Part shown: in pieces, positions 54,770-63,866 of the stretch
How positions within the stretch are numbered: the stretch's first letter is position 1
Layout: each line of letters begins with the position of its first letter
Assembly: GCF_014235185.1 (NCBI RefSeq)
Contig: NZ_CP060131.1
Coordinates: forward strand, 4,347,501 to 4,411,500
Direction: 5' to 3'
Length of the DNA: 64,000 nucleotides
From: Pseudonocardia petroleophila
Lineage (GTDB): Bacteria > Actinomycetota > Actinomycetes > Mycobacteriales > Pseudonocardiaceae
Made by a program: the position numbers and the translations under genes
Notes under the pieces: model-generated
Seen by the model: only the letters and a program-made list of their open reading frames with translations
Databases searched by the model: none
Told to the model about the DNA's origin: nothing

Positions 54770-56893
54770 ATGGTGGGATGGTTCGTGCACATCTGGCCCG
54801 GTAAGCCCTATCCCCTCGGTGCCACCTACGACGGTGGCGGCACCAACTTCGCGATCTTCTCGGAGGTCGCCCACCACATCGAGCTGTGCCTCGTCGACGA
54901 CGCCGGGGTCGAGACGCGGCTCCCCCTCCCTGAGCGCGACGGGCTCGTGTGGCACGGCTACCTCCCGCGCTGCGGGCCCGGCCAGCGCTACGGGTACCGC
55001 GTGCACGGCCCGCACGACCCCGCGGCCGGCCTGCGCTGCAACCCCTCCAAGCTGCTGCTCGACCCCTACGCGAAGGCCGTCGACGGGGAGAACACCTGGG
55101 ACGAGGCGCTGTTCGGCTACCACTTCGGTGACCCGGACTCCTACAACGACGCCGACTCCGCCCCCTACGCCGCCACCTCGGTCGTCGTGAACCCCTACTT
55201 CGACTGGGCCGACGACCGCCCGCTGAAGATCCCGTACCACGAGACCGTCATCTACGAGGCGCACGTCAAGGGGATGACGATGCGCCACCCGGACGTCCCC
55301 GACGACGTCCGCGGCACCTACGCGGGCCTCGCGCACCCGGCGATGATCCGGCACCTGCAGTCGCTCGGGGTGACGGCGCTGGAGCTCATGCCGGTGCACC
55401 AGTTCGTCCACGACTCCACGCTCGACGACAAGGGCCTGCGCAACTACTGGGGCTACAACACGATCGGCTTCTTCGCCCCGCACAACGGCTACGCCTGCTT
55501 CGGCACCCGCGGCGAGCAGGTGCAGGAGTTCAAGACGATGGTGCGCTCGCTGCACCGCGCGGGCATCGAGGTGATCCTCGACGTCGTCTACAACCACACC
55601 GCGGAGGGCAACCACCTCGGCCCGACGCTGTCCTTCCGCGGCGTCGACAACCAGGCGTACTACCGGCTCGTCGACGGCGACGAGAAGTACTACTTCGACA
55701 CCACCGGCACCGGCAACAGCCTCAACGTCCGCCACCACGAGTCGCTGCGGCTGATCATGGACTCGCTGCGCTACTGGGTCACCGAGATGCACGTCGACGG
55801 GTTCCGGTTCGACCTCGCGTCGTCGCTGGCGCGGGAGTTCCACCAGGTCGACCGGCTCTCGGCGTTCTTCGACCTCGTCAACCAGGACCCGGTCGTCAGC
55901 CAGGTCAAGCTGATCGCCGAGCCGTGGGACGTCGGCGACGGCGGCTACCAGGTGGGCGGGTTCCCCCCGCTGTGGACGGAGTGGAACGGCAAGTACCGCG
56001 ACACCGTCCGCGACTTCTGGCGCGGCGAGCCAGCGAGCATCGGCGAGTTCGCCGCCCGCTTCACCGGCAGCTCCGACCTCTACGAGGCCGACAGCCGCCG
56101 CCCCATCGCCTCGATCAACTTCGTCACCGCGCACGACGGGTTCACCCTCAACGACCTGGTCTCCTACAACGAGAAGCACAACGAGGCCAACGGCGAGGAC
56201 AACAACGACGGCGAGAGCCACAACCGCTCGTGGAACTGCGGGGAGGAGGGGCCGAGCGAGTCGGCCGAGGTCAACGTGCTGCGCGAGCGGCAGAAGCGCA
56301 ACTTCCTCGCGACCCTGCTGCTCAGCCAGGGCGTCCCGATGATCTCCCACGGCGACGAGCTGTCCCGCACCCAGCACGGCAACAACAACGTCTACTGCCA
56401 GGACACCGAGATCGCCTGGGTCGACTGGGAGGACGCGCGCGAGCACGAGGTGCTCACCGAGTTCGCCGCGGGCGTGGCGAAGCTCCGCCAGGCGCACCCG
56501 GTGTTCCGGCGCAGGCGGTTCTTCCAGGGGCGCGCGATCACCGGGTCCAGCATCGAGGACATCGCCTGGCTGCGGCCCGACGGGCAGCAGATGTCGGACG
56601 AGGACTGGAACTCCGGCACCCGCAGCATCGGGGTGTACCTCAACGGCAAGGGCATCCCCGAGCGCGACGACCTCGGCGAGCAGATCGTCGACGACTCGTT
56701 CCTGCTGCTGATCAACGCCCACCACCAGCAGGTGTCGTTCACGCTGCCCGACGAGTCCTACGGGCGGGCGTGGCAGGTCGTCGTCGACACCGCGGACCCG
56801 CTGCTGGCCAACGCCCGGCGCCGCCACCCGTCGCCGGGGGGCCGGGTGCGGATCCCGGCACGGGCGATGCAGGTCCTGCAGTGCCGCTACTAG
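54770..56893 (+). CDS. glgX: Glycogen debranching enzyme GlgX
   Basis: GH13 isoamylase-type enzyme of 707 aa that removes alpha-1,6 branches from glycogen. GKPYPLGATYDGGGTNFAIF starts the CBM48 domain; ALELMPVHQFVHD, DVVYNHTAEGN, GFRFDLASSLAR (nucleophile Asp), KLIAEPWDVG (Glu) and TAHDGFTLNDLVSYN follow. The true start may be GTG 54785 (VHIWPGKPYPLG), which gives the usual N-terminus. Its stop directly abuts that of the convergent SDR gene. Confidence 0.93.
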   Translation: MVGWFVHIWPGKPYPLGATYDGGGTNFAIFSEVAHHIELCLVDDAGVETRLPLPERDGLVWHGYLPRCGPGQRYGYRVHGPHDPAAGLRCNPSKLLLDPYAKAVDGENTWDEALFGYHFGDPDSYNDADSAPYAATSVVVNPYFDWADDRPLKIPYHETVIYEAHVKGMTMRHPDVPDDVRGTYAGLAHPAMIRHLQSLGVTALELMPVHQFVHDSTLDDKGLRNYWGYNTIGFFAPHNGYACFGTRGEQVQEFKTMVRSLHRAGIEVILDVVYNHTAEGNHLGPTLSFRGVDNQAYYRLVDGDEKYYFDTTGTGNSLNVRHHESLRLIMDSLRYWVTEMHVDGFRFDLASSLAREFHQVDRLSAFFDLVNQDPVVSQVKLIAEPWDVGDGGYQVGGFPPLWTEWNGKYRDTVRDFWRGEPASIGEFAARFTGSSDLYEADSRRPIASINFVTAHDGFTLNDLVSYNEKHNEANGEDNNDGESHNRSWNCGEEGPSESAEVNVLRERQKRNFLATLLLSQGVPMISHGDELSRTQHGNNNVYCQDTEIAWVDWEDAREHEVLTEFAAGVAKLRQAHPVFRRRRFFQGRAITGSSIEDIAWLRPDGQQMSDEDWNSGTRSIGVYLNGKGIPERDDLGEQIVDDSFLLLINAHHQQVSFTLPDESYGRAWQVVVDTADPLLANARRRHPSPGGRVRIPARAMQVLQCRY

Positions 56894-58324
56894 TCACCAG
56901 TCGGTGGGCGCGTAGTCCTTGAGGAAGCACCCGTGCACGTCCTCGCCCGCCTCGCCGCGGACGATCGGGTCGTAGACGCGGGCGGCACCGTCGACCAGGT
57001 CGAGGGGGGCGTGGAAGCCCTCCTCGGCCAGGCGCAGCTTCGTGGGGTGCGGGCGCTCGTCGGTGATCCAGCCGGTGTCGACGGCGGTCATCAGGATCCC
57101 GTCGGACTCCAGCATCTCCCCGGAGCTGGTGCGGGTGAGCATGTTCAGCGCGGCCTTGGCCATGTTCGTGTGCGGGTGGCCGGGACCCTTGTACGCGCGG
57201 CTGAACTGACCCTCCATCGCGCTGACGTTCACGACGTACTTGCGGCGGGCGGACGCGGCGGCCATCGCCGGGCGCAGGCGGCCGATCAGGATGAACGGCG
57301 CCGTCTGGTTGCACAGCTGCACCTCGAGCAGCTCCAGGGGGTCGATCTCGTCGACGTGCTGGGTCCAGCTGTTCACCGGGGCGGTGTCGGGGAGCAGGCC
57401 GCCCGCGTCGATCGCGGTGCCGGCGGCGATCCGCTCCGGTGACGCGCTGCGGGCCGCGAGCGCCAGCTCGGCGACGGCGCCGTCGAGGATCGGGTGCGGG
57501 CTCTGGTGCTGCAGGCTCCCCGCGAGGGCGGCCGGGTGGGCGTCGCTCACGTGGTCGAACGTGATCACCTCGACCGGCGTCTCCGGCAGCGCGGCGCGCT
57601 CGGCCTCGACCAGCGCCGAGTAGGAGCCGGGGGAGCGGCGGACGGTCTGGGCGGCGTTGTTGACCAGGATGTCGAGCGGGCCCTGGGCGGCGACGGTGTC
57701 GGCGAGCGCGACCACCTGCGCCGGGTCGCGCAGGTCGACCCCGACGACGCGGAGCCGGTGCAGCCAGTCGGCGCTGTCGTCCATCGCGGAGAAGCGGCGC
57801 ACGGCGTCGTGCGGGAAGCGGGTGGTGATCGTGGTGTGCGCGCCGTCCCGGAGCAGCCGCAGCGCGATGTACATCCCGATCTTCGCGCGGCCGCCGGTGA
57901 GAAGGGCGCGGCGACCGGTGAGGTCGGTGCGGGCGTCGCGGCGGCTGCGGTTCAGCGCCGCGCACGGCGGGCAGAGCTGGTGGTAGAAGGCGTCGACGAC
58001 GTGGTAGCGCCGCTTGCACGTGTAGCAGGCCCGCGACCGCAGCAGCGTGCCCGCGCTCGCGCCGACCGCGCTGGACACCAGCGGCAGCCCGGCGGTCTCG
58101 TCGTCGATCCGGCCGGGGGCGCCGGTGGCGGTGGCCGCGGTGACGGCGTCGTCCGCTGCGGCGACGGCGTCGCGCTTCGCGTGCCGGCGGGCGATCTTGA
58201 CGGACTTCCAGATCCCCGCCGTGGCCCGCCGGATCGCGACGGCGTCGGGGTGCTCGGGCTCGAGGTCGGTGACCTGGTCGAGCACCCGCAGGCAGGTCTC
58301 CAGGTCGGCGGGGTCGATGGACAC
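56894..58324 (-). CDS. Zinc-ribbon SDR-like oxidoreductase
   Basis: Protein of 476 aa. Residues about 95-125 hold CYTCKRRYH and LCPPCAAL, a likely four-Cys zinc site. The SDR domain follows: LLTGGRAKIGMYIALRLLRD (TGxxxxIG), LDILVNNAAQT, VVNVSAMEGQFSR. Where the catalytic YxxxK is expected the sequence is HTNMAKAALN, so Lys is kept but the Tyr position is Thr. The enzyme may use another residue or be non-catalytic. TAACCT (58337-58332) lies 7 nt before GTG 58324, predicting a leaderless transcript. Confidence 0.8.
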   Translation of the reverse strand: MSIDPADLETCLRVLDQVTDLEPEHPDAVAIRRATAGIWKSVKIARRHAKRDAVAAADDAVTAATATGAPGRIDDETAGLPLVSSAVGASAGTLLRSRACYTCKRRYHVVDAFYHQLCPPCAALNRSRRDARTDLTGRRALLTGGRAKIGMYIALRLLRDGAHTTITTRFPHDAVRRFSAMDDSADWLHRLRVVGVDLRDPAQVVALADTVAAQGPLDILVNNAAQTVRRSPGSYSALVEAERAALPETPVEVITFDHVSDAHPAALAGSLQHQSPHPILDGAVAELALAARSASPERIAAGTAIDAGGLLPDTAPVNSWTQHVDEIDPLELLEVQLCNQTAPFILIGRLRPAMAAASARRKYVVNVSAMEGQFSRAYKGPGHPHTNMAKAALNMLTRTSSGEMLESDGILMTAVDTGWITDERPHPTKLRLAEEGFHAPLDLVDGAARVYDPIVRGEAGEDVHGCFLKDYAPTDW

Positions 58325-58334
58325 GCCGTAGAGG

Positions 58335-58769
58335 TTACGTGCCCGGGTTCGGCGTCCCGGCGTCGTCCATCTCGGCCAGCGCCTTCCGCGCCTGCTCGAG
58401 CTCGGCCTCCAGGGCGGCCACGCGGGCGGCCCGCTGCTCGCGCGCGGCCCCGATCACCGAGTCGATCGGGCCGGCGACCTCCGGGTGCAGCTCGGCGGCC
58501 GCCCGGGACACGGCGGCCGCGGTGACCGGCAGCCCGCGGGTGAGCCAGGTGGCGCCCTGCTTGAGGTCGGCCTGCCACTCGCCGTCGGCGGTGCCGCTGA
58601 CGGTGAGCGTCAGCTCGACCACGCGCGTGGTGCGGGCGGTGGAGGTGGAGCCCTTCGGCCGGCCGCGGCGGCGCTTCTCCGGCTCGGCCGGGGCGTCGGC
58701 GGCCGGGGCGTCGGCGGCGGGGTCGGCGGGAGCCGGGGTGGGGACGCTGGTCTCGGTCGGGCTGGTCAT
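58335..58769 (-). CDS. AT-hook small protein with C-terminal helix
   Basis: Protein of 144 aa. An acidic, Ala/Pro-rich N-terminus is followed by KRRRGRPKGST (AT-hook, about 32-42), a central TRVVELTLTVSGTADGEWQA strand region and a C-terminal charged helix REQRAARVAALEAELEQARK. It resembles small actinobacterial proteins of the DUF6319 kind, from memory. An SOS box lies about 48 bp upstream. An in-frame ATG at 58808 would extend it. It probably binds the DNA minor groove. Confidence 0.72.
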   Translation of the reverse strand: MTSPTETSVPTPAPADPAADAPAADAPAEPEKRRRGRPKGSTSTARTTRVVELTLTVSGTADGEWQADLKQGATWLTRGLPVTAAAVSRAAAELHPEVAGPIDSVIGAAREQRAARVAALEAELEQARKALAEMDDAGTPNPGT

Positions 58770-58812
58770 CTCGCGGCGGGTTCCCTCTCGTGACGGTCGG
58801 CGATCCATGGTG

Positions 58813-58832
58813 ATGCTAGAACACATGTTCGA
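58813..58832 (-). promoter_or_regulatory. SOS box and -10 of the AT-hook gene
   Basis: GAAC-ACAT-GTTC core (58819-58830) within TAGAACACATGTTCGA. The minus-strand -10 TAGCAT (58818-58813) overlaps its edge, so LexA would block RNA polymerase. Confidence 0.72.
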
Positions 58833-58856
58833 CGGAGTCGGCTCCGGGCGAGGCCG

Positions 58857-61373
58857 TCATCGCCGCGGACGCCCACCGGCACGACGGGTCGGTGCCGCGC
58901 CGAGGGGGTCCTCGGGCCACGGGTGCTTCGGGTAGCGCCCGCGCAGCTCGGCGCGCACCTGCGGGTAGCCGGTCGTCCAGAACGACGCGAGATCGGCGGT
59001 GACGGCGGTCGGGCGCCCGGCCGGGGAGAGCAGGTGCAGCACCACCGGGAGCCGCCCGCCCGCGACGGTCGGGGTGGCGGTCCAGCCGAAGCACTCCTGC
59101 AGCCGGACGGCGAGCACCGGCTGGTCGCCCGACCAGTCCAGCGTGACCGACGACCCGGTCGGCACGGTGATCCGCTCCGGGGCCAGCTCGTCGAGGGTGC
59201 TCGTGTGCCGCCAGTCCAACCGGGAGCGCAGGACCGGCCCGGCGTCGATGCGGCCGAGGTCGGCGCGGGAGCGGGCTCTCGCGAACGGGCCCGTCCACCA
59301 CGGGTCGGGGTCGGCGAGCAGGGCCTCGTCGGACACGTCCGGCCACGGGTCCCCGACGACCCGGTGCAGGGTGGCCAGCCGGTCGCGCAGCCGCTTCGCC
59401 CCGTCCGACCAGCGCAGCAGTCCCAGTCCCTCCGCGCGCAGACCCTGCAGGAGCGCGGCGCGGACGAGGTCGCGGTCGGGGCGGTCGAGCCGGCGCTCGT
59501 GCAGGACGATCGCGCCGAGGCGCCGGACGTGGCGGGCGGTGACGTCGCCCCGGTCCCAGCGGACCTCGTCGGCCTCGACGAGCAGCGCGGGTGCCGCGAG
59601 CTCGGCGAGCTCCTGGTCGGCCGCGGCGGCGAGGCGGACGGTCCCGTTCTCCGCGCCCGGCGCCCGGTCGGCGACCGCGACGGCCAGCCACTGCGCCGCG
59701 GCCAGCGGGCTGCCGGGCGGCAGCGCGACCGCCGTGCCCCCGGCCATGAGGTACAGCGCGCCCCGCTCCGGCCGTCGCCCCTGCACCGGCGGTGCGGGGT
59801 CCCCCGGGCGGCGCCGGGCGAGCCGTTCGGGATGGGCCAGCGCGACGACGAGCGCGGCGTGGTCGTGGGGGTGCTCGTGGTCGTCCGCCCCGGAACGCCC
59901 CGACGAGGGTGCCGACGTGCGGCCGGGGTCGACCAGCCGGCGCAGGCGGGCGGACTCCGTGCGCCACCGCCCGCTGCCCGGGGCGGACCCGTCGCGCAGG
60001 CGGCGCAGCTCGGTGTCGGCGTCGGCCCCGGAGCCGAGGGTGTCGTCGTCGAGCAGGGCCACCACCTCCGCGGCGGTCCGGGCGCCGACCAGCGCGGCCC
60101 CGTCGAGCAGGGCCCGGGCCAGGCGGGGGTGCAGGCCCAGCCCGGCCATCCGCCGGCCGCGGTCGGTCACCGTGCCGTCGGCGGCGAGGGCGCCGAGCGC
60201 GCGCAGCACCTCCTGCCCGGCGCGCAGCGGGCCCTCCGGCGGGGCGTCCCACCAGCGCAGACCGCCGCCGTCCGGGGTGCCCCAGCAGGCGAGGTCCAGC
60301 GCCAGGCGGGTGAGGTCGGCGGTGCGGATCTCCGGCTCGGGGTAGCGGGGGAGCAGCTCGCCCTCGGGCCAGCAGCGGTGCACCCGCCCCGGGGCCTCGC
60401 GTCCGGCCCGCCCGGCGCGCTGCTGCGCCACGGCGTCGGAGACCCGGACGGTGACCAGCCCGGCCAGCCCGCGCCGGTGGTCGACCCGCGGCGTCCGCGC
60501 CAGCCCGGCGTCGACGACGGCGCGCACGCCGGGCACGGTCAGGCTCGACTCGGCCACCGCCGTCGCCAGGACGATCCGGCGCCGCGACCCGACGCCCCCG
60601 GCCGGTCGATGCAGCGCCGCGTCCTGCTCGGCCGCCGGGAGCCGTCCGTGCAGCGGCAGCACGTCGGCGTCGACGCCGGACAGCGCGGACGCCGTCCGCC
60701 GGATCTCCGCGACGCCCGGCAGGAACGCGAGCACGTCGCCGTCCCCGCCGTCCAGGGCCGCCCGCACCGCGCGCGCGACGGTGCCCTCGATCCGCTCGCC
60801 GCGCAGCGGGGGATCGTGGCGGACCGTCACCGGGAACGTCCGCGCCTGCACCCGCAGCACCGGGGCATCACCCAGCAGCTCGGCGAGCCGGCCCGTCGCC
60901 ACCGTGGCCGACGTGGCGAGCAGCCGCAGGTCGGGGCGCAGGCCGTCGCGGGCGTCGAGCAGCAGGGCGAGCAGCAGGTCGGCGTCGAGGTGGCGTTCGT
61001 GGCACTCGTCGAGCAGGACGGAGCCGACGCCGGTCAGCTCGGGGTCGGCGGCCAGGCGGCGCAGCAGCAGCCCCGAGGTGACGACCTCGATCCGGGTCCG
61101 CGCCGACGTGCGGGAGTCGCCGCGCACGGAGTACCCGACGGTCCTGCCGACCGGCTCCCCGAGCAGGTGCGCCATCCGCGCGGCGGCGGCCCGGGCCGCG
61201 AGCCTGCGGGGTTCGGCGACGACCACCCGGCCGTCGAGGGCCAGCAGGGCGAGGGGCACCAGCGTGGTCTTGCCGGTGCCCGGGGGCGCGACCAGCACCG
61301 CGCAGCCGTGGGCGGCCAGGGTCGCCGTGATCTCGTCGAGCGCCGCGCGCACCGGGAGATCGGGGAGGTCCAT
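58857..61373 (-). CDS. hrpB: ATP-dependent helicase HrpB
   Basis: DExH helicase of 838 aa. Motif I is APPGTGKTTLVPLAL (near 28-42), motif II LLDECHERH, motif III TSATV, and motif VI QQRAGRAGREAPG. The C-terminal HrpB domain includes WRHTSTLDELAPERITVPTG and a tail YPKHPWPEDPLGAAPTRR, typical for HrpB. RNA or DNA substrate and cellular role are not well defined. ATG 61373 is supported by GGGGAG upstream. Confidence 0.93.
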   Translation of the reverse strand: MDLPDLPVRAALDEITATLAAHGCAVLVAPPGTGKTTLVPLALLALDGRVVVAEPRRLAARAAAARMAHLLGEPVGRTVGYSVRGDSRTSARTRIEVVTSGLLLRRLAADPELTGVGSVLLDECHERHLDADLLLALLLDARDGLRPDLRLLATSATVATGRLAELLGDAPVLRVQARTFPVTVRHDPPLRGERIEGTVARAVRAALDGGDGDVLAFLPGVAEIRRTASALSGVDADVLPLHGRLPAAEQDAALHRPAGGVGSRRRIVLATAVAESSLTVPGVRAVVDAGLARTPRVDHRRGLAGLVTVRVSDAVAQQRAGRAGREAPGRVHRCWPEGELLPRYPEPEIRTADLTRLALDLACWGTPDGGGLRWWDAPPEGPLRAGQEVLRALGALAADGTVTDRGRRMAGLGLHPRLARALLDGAALVGARTAAEVVALLDDDTLGSGADADTELRRLRDGSAPGSGRWRTESARLRRLVDPGRTSAPSSGRSGADDHEHPHDHAALVVALAHPERLARRRPGDPAPPVQGRRPERGALYLMAGGTAVALPPGSPLAAAQWLAVAVADRAPGAENGTVRLAAAADQELAELAAPALLVEADEVRWDRGDVTARHVRRLGAIVLHERRLDRPDRDLVRAALLQGLRAEGLGLLRWSDGAKRLRDRLATLHRVVGDPWPDVSDEALLADPDPWWTGPFARARSRADLGRIDAGPVLRSRLDWRHTSTLDELAPERITVPTGSSVTLDWSGDQPVLAVRLQECFGWTATPTVAGGRLPVVLHLLSPAGRPTAVTADLASFWTTGYPQVRAELRGRYPKHPWPEDPLGAAPTRRAGGRPRR

Positions 61374-61425
61374 CGCGGACCAGTCTCCCCGAGCGGTGGT
61401 GCGGGGCTGCTGCGAGGATCGGGCC

Positions 61426-61788
61426 ATGACCTGGCTCCCTCGCACGCTCGGCGTGCTCACCGCCGCCTACGGCCTGTCCACCCTGGTCCGGCCCGCGATC
61501 TTCGCCAAGCCCGCCGGCCTCTCCGGCGACGAGCCGCCCGCCCCGGTCGGGATCCTCGTGCGCGCGGTCGGCGTCCGCGACCTCGCCAACGGCATCGCCA
61601 TGGCCGCCGCCCCCGCGGGCCCGGCGCTGCAGCTCGCCGTCGCCGCCCGGATCGCCGGTGACCTCGGCGACGCGCTCACCTTCGCCCTGTCGCCCAACGA
61701 CGACCGCGACGCGAAGAAGAAGGCGATCGGCGTCGGGCTGGGCTGGGGCGCGCTCAACGTGCTCGGCCTGCTGGCCGCGCGGCGCTGA
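61426..61788 (+). CDS. Small membrane protein
   Basis: Protein of 120 aa with three to four hydrophobic segments (about 5-22, 38-60, 62-85, 98-115). LGVLTAAYGLSTLVRPAIFA and VGVRDLANGIAMAAAP suggest the DUF4267-like small membrane family. Function unknown. Divergent from hrpB. Confidence 0.68.
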   Translation: MTWLPRTLGVLTAAYGLSTLVRPAIFAKPAGLSGDEPPAPVGILVRAVGVRDLANGIAMAAAPAGPALQLAVAARIAGDLGDALTFALSPNDDRDAKKKAIGVGLGWGALNVLGLLAARR

Positions 61789-61795
61789 ACGCACG

Positions 61796-61830
61796 GGAGC
61801 GGGGCACCACCGACGGTGGTGCCCCGCTCC
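61796..61830. terminator. Bidirectional terminator hairpin
   Basis: Perfect 16-bp stem GGAGCGGGGCACCACC / GGTGGTGCCCCGCTCC with a GAC loop, between convergent stops at 61788 and 61844. Confidence 0.75.
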
Positions 61831-61843
61831 GCACGACCAGGGA

Positions 61844-62830
61844 TCAGACCCCGGCCTCGTCCTTCGCGACCGCGGCGTAGCGGGTCTGCGCGGCGGAGGC
61901 GACGCCCGCGCGGTTCTTGTGGTTCTCCTCGTAGGTGGCGACGGCCGTGATGTCCTCCGGCGTCGTCAGCTCGCGGATCGCGGAGATCGCGTCCTGCGCG
62001 TTGAGCTCGTCGTAGTCGCGGACCGGCAGCTCCGAGGCGCGCAGCGTGCCCAGGTTGCGGCGCGTCTCGTGGACGGCCTGCGCGGTGTCGTCGGCGCCGT
62101 CACGGCGGGCGACCTGCTCGGCGCGGCCCAGCGCGGCGTCGCGCCCGGCGGTGGCGACCTCACGGGCGCCGGTGCTGATGCGCGTCACGGTGGAGGCGGT
62201 CTCGCGGGCCAGGTCCTCGGCGGAGTCGCGGACCTGCTCGCCCGTGCGCGAGACGGCGGCGACGGCCTGGTTGAACCGCTCGATCGCGAACCGCGTCGGC
62301 AGGCTCACGACGCGGGTGACGCCACCGGCGACGCGCTGCAGCGGCGTGGCGACCAGCGCGGTGACCCCGCCCATGGCCTCCTCGGCCAGCACGGTCGTCA
62401 GCCACTCGACGGTGGCCTCGTGCGCGGTGACGAGGTCGTCGGCCAGGCGCTCGGTCGAGACGCGCTCGGCGCGGCGGGCCAGCGTGCGGACGTAGCGGGC
62501 CCGGTCGAGCAGCTGGTGCTCGAGGGTGAGGTCGCCCAGCAGCGCCTCGTCGAGGGGCTGGCCCTGCTCGACGGTGGACTTGACCAGCGCGAGCACGCGG
62601 CCGATGGCCGGGGTGACGACGTCGGGCACGCCGCCGACGCGGCGCAGCTCGTCGTTGATGCGCTCGGTGCGGCGCTCGGCGTTGGCGCCGTTCTGCCGCA
62701 GCTCACGCCGCACGGCCTCGGTCCGGGCCTGGGTGACGCGCACCTTCGCGATCTGCGCCTCGGTCTGGGTGAGCTGCTGCAGAGCGCGGAGCTGGGTGAT
62801 CAGGGTCGGGACGACGGTGCGGGTATCCAT
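61844..62830 (-). CDS. Helical hypothetical protein
   Basis: Protein of 328 aa, almost entirely helical and charged, no signal peptide. The centre has amphipathic stretches (RFAIERFNQAVAAVSRTGEQ, ETASTVTRISTGAREVATAG) like phasins or lipid-droplet proteins. The C-terminal block VRDYDELNAQDAISAIREL with YEENHKNRAGVASAAQTRYA is shared by several actinobacterial proteins. I cannot assign a function; a lipid- or surface-binding role is a guess. Confidence 0.65.
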   Translation of the reverse strand: MDTRTVVPTLITQLRALQQLTQTEAQIAKVRVTQARTEAVRRELRQNGANAERRTERINDELRRVGGVPDVVTPAIGRVLALVKSTVEQGQPLDEALLGDLTLEHQLLDRARYVRTLARRAERVSTERLADDLVTAHEATVEWLTTVLAEEAMGGVTALVATPLQRVAGGVTRVVSLPTRFAIERFNQAVAAVSRTGEQVRDSAEDLARETASTVTRISTGAREVATAGRDAALGRAEQVARRDGADDTAQAVHETRRNLGTLRASELPVRDYDELNAQDAISAIRELTTPEDITAVATYEENHKNRAGVASAAQTRYAAVAKDEAGV

Positions 62831-62898
62831 GTCCAGAGGGTGTCCGGGGCGACGGGGGGCTCACACCTCGTCACGGTGTGTCCGCCCGCACAAGCCGA

Positions 62899-63789
62899 TC
62901 ACGCCTCCTCGACCCGCGCCCTGGCGCGCGCCGTGCGGGTCGCGGCGGTGCCCGCCTCCCGGGCCGCGGCCCGCGCCGCGGCCGCGGCCTCCCGGCTGTC
63001 GGCGGCCGCGGTGCGCTCGTGGCGCTGGGCGGCGTCGAGCTCGGCGGTCAGCGACGCGACGCGCTCGCGGGCCCGCTCGTGCTCCTGCTCGGCCCGCTCG
63101 TGCTCGGCCTCGGCCGCGTCGCGCCGTTCCCGGGCCGTCGCCTCCATCGCCTCGGCGTCGGCGAGGTCGCGGCGGCGCTCCGCCCGCTCGCGCTCGCGGC
63201 GGGCGACCTCGGCGGGGTCCTCCGCGGGTTCCGCCTCCGCGGGCTCCGCCGCGTCGGCGGGCTCGGGAGCGGCCGCCTTCTCCGCCGCCCGCTGCACGAC
63301 GGCGTCGGGGTCGGACCCGGGACCGAAGCCCGAGTAGGTGATCGTGCGGGTCAACCGACCGGACCGGACCTCGTCGGCGACGACGGGGTCGGCGAGGGCC
63401 GCCTCCAGGATGTCGCCCAGCTCGCGCAGCAGGGAGTCGCTGACGGGCTCGTGCGCCTCGCGCGCCAGCCGGCCGGCCTCCCGCGCCATCCCCGCCACGA
63501 GCTTGCGACGCTGCGACGACAGCGCGCGCAGCGCGGCCCCGTCGAGGGTCCGCTGGGCGTCGGCGAGGCTCGCGGCGATCCCGAGCAGCCCGTCGAGCTG
63601 GTCGCGGCGGTGGCGGGCCAGCAGGTTCGCCAGCCACGCCGCGCGGGTGGGGCGGCGCAGGCGCGCGGCGGCCGTCGCGAACTCCTTGTCGCCGCGCTCG
63701 CGCGCCGCCCGGACGGCCTCGTCCCGCGTGGCGACGAAGTCGGCGGGCGGCGCGGCGTAGAGCGCGTCGGCCAGCTCGTCCAGGTCCAC
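62899..63789 (-). CDS. Coiled-coil hypothetical protein
   Basis: Protein of 296 aa. The N-terminal half has DADLYAAPPADFVATRDEAV-like sequence with RPTRAAWLANLLARHRRDQL, a globular helical domain. After an Ala/Glu/Pro linker the C-terminal third is a long coiled coil of Arg/Glu/Ala. GTG 63789 follows TAGGGT by 7 nt (leaderless). Function unknown. Confidence 0.65.
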   Translation of the reverse strand: MDLDELADALYAAPPADFVATRDEAVRAARERGDKEFATAAARLRRPTRAAWLANLLARHRRDQLDGLLGIAASLADAQRTLDGAALRALSSQRRKLVAGMAREAGRLAREAHEPVSDSLLRELGDILEAALADPVVADEVRSGRLTRTITYSGFGPGSDPDAVVQRAAEKAAAPEPADAAEPAEAEPAEDPAEVARRERERAERRRDLADAEAMEATARERRDAAEAEHERAEQEHERARERVASLTAELDAAQRHERTAAADSREAAAAARAAAREAGTAATRTARARARVEEA

Positions 63790-63796
63790 GGGGAGG

Positions 63797-63802
63797 ACCC
63801 TA
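63797..63802 (-). promoter_or_regulatory. -10 element of the coiled-coil gene
   Basis: TAGGGT on the minus strand, 7 nt before GTG 63789. Confidence 0.4.
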
Positions 63803-63866
63803 GAACGAAACCGCCGCACAGCGGGCGCACAGCGGGCCCACAGGGCCGCGCGCCAGGCTCGGGGCC

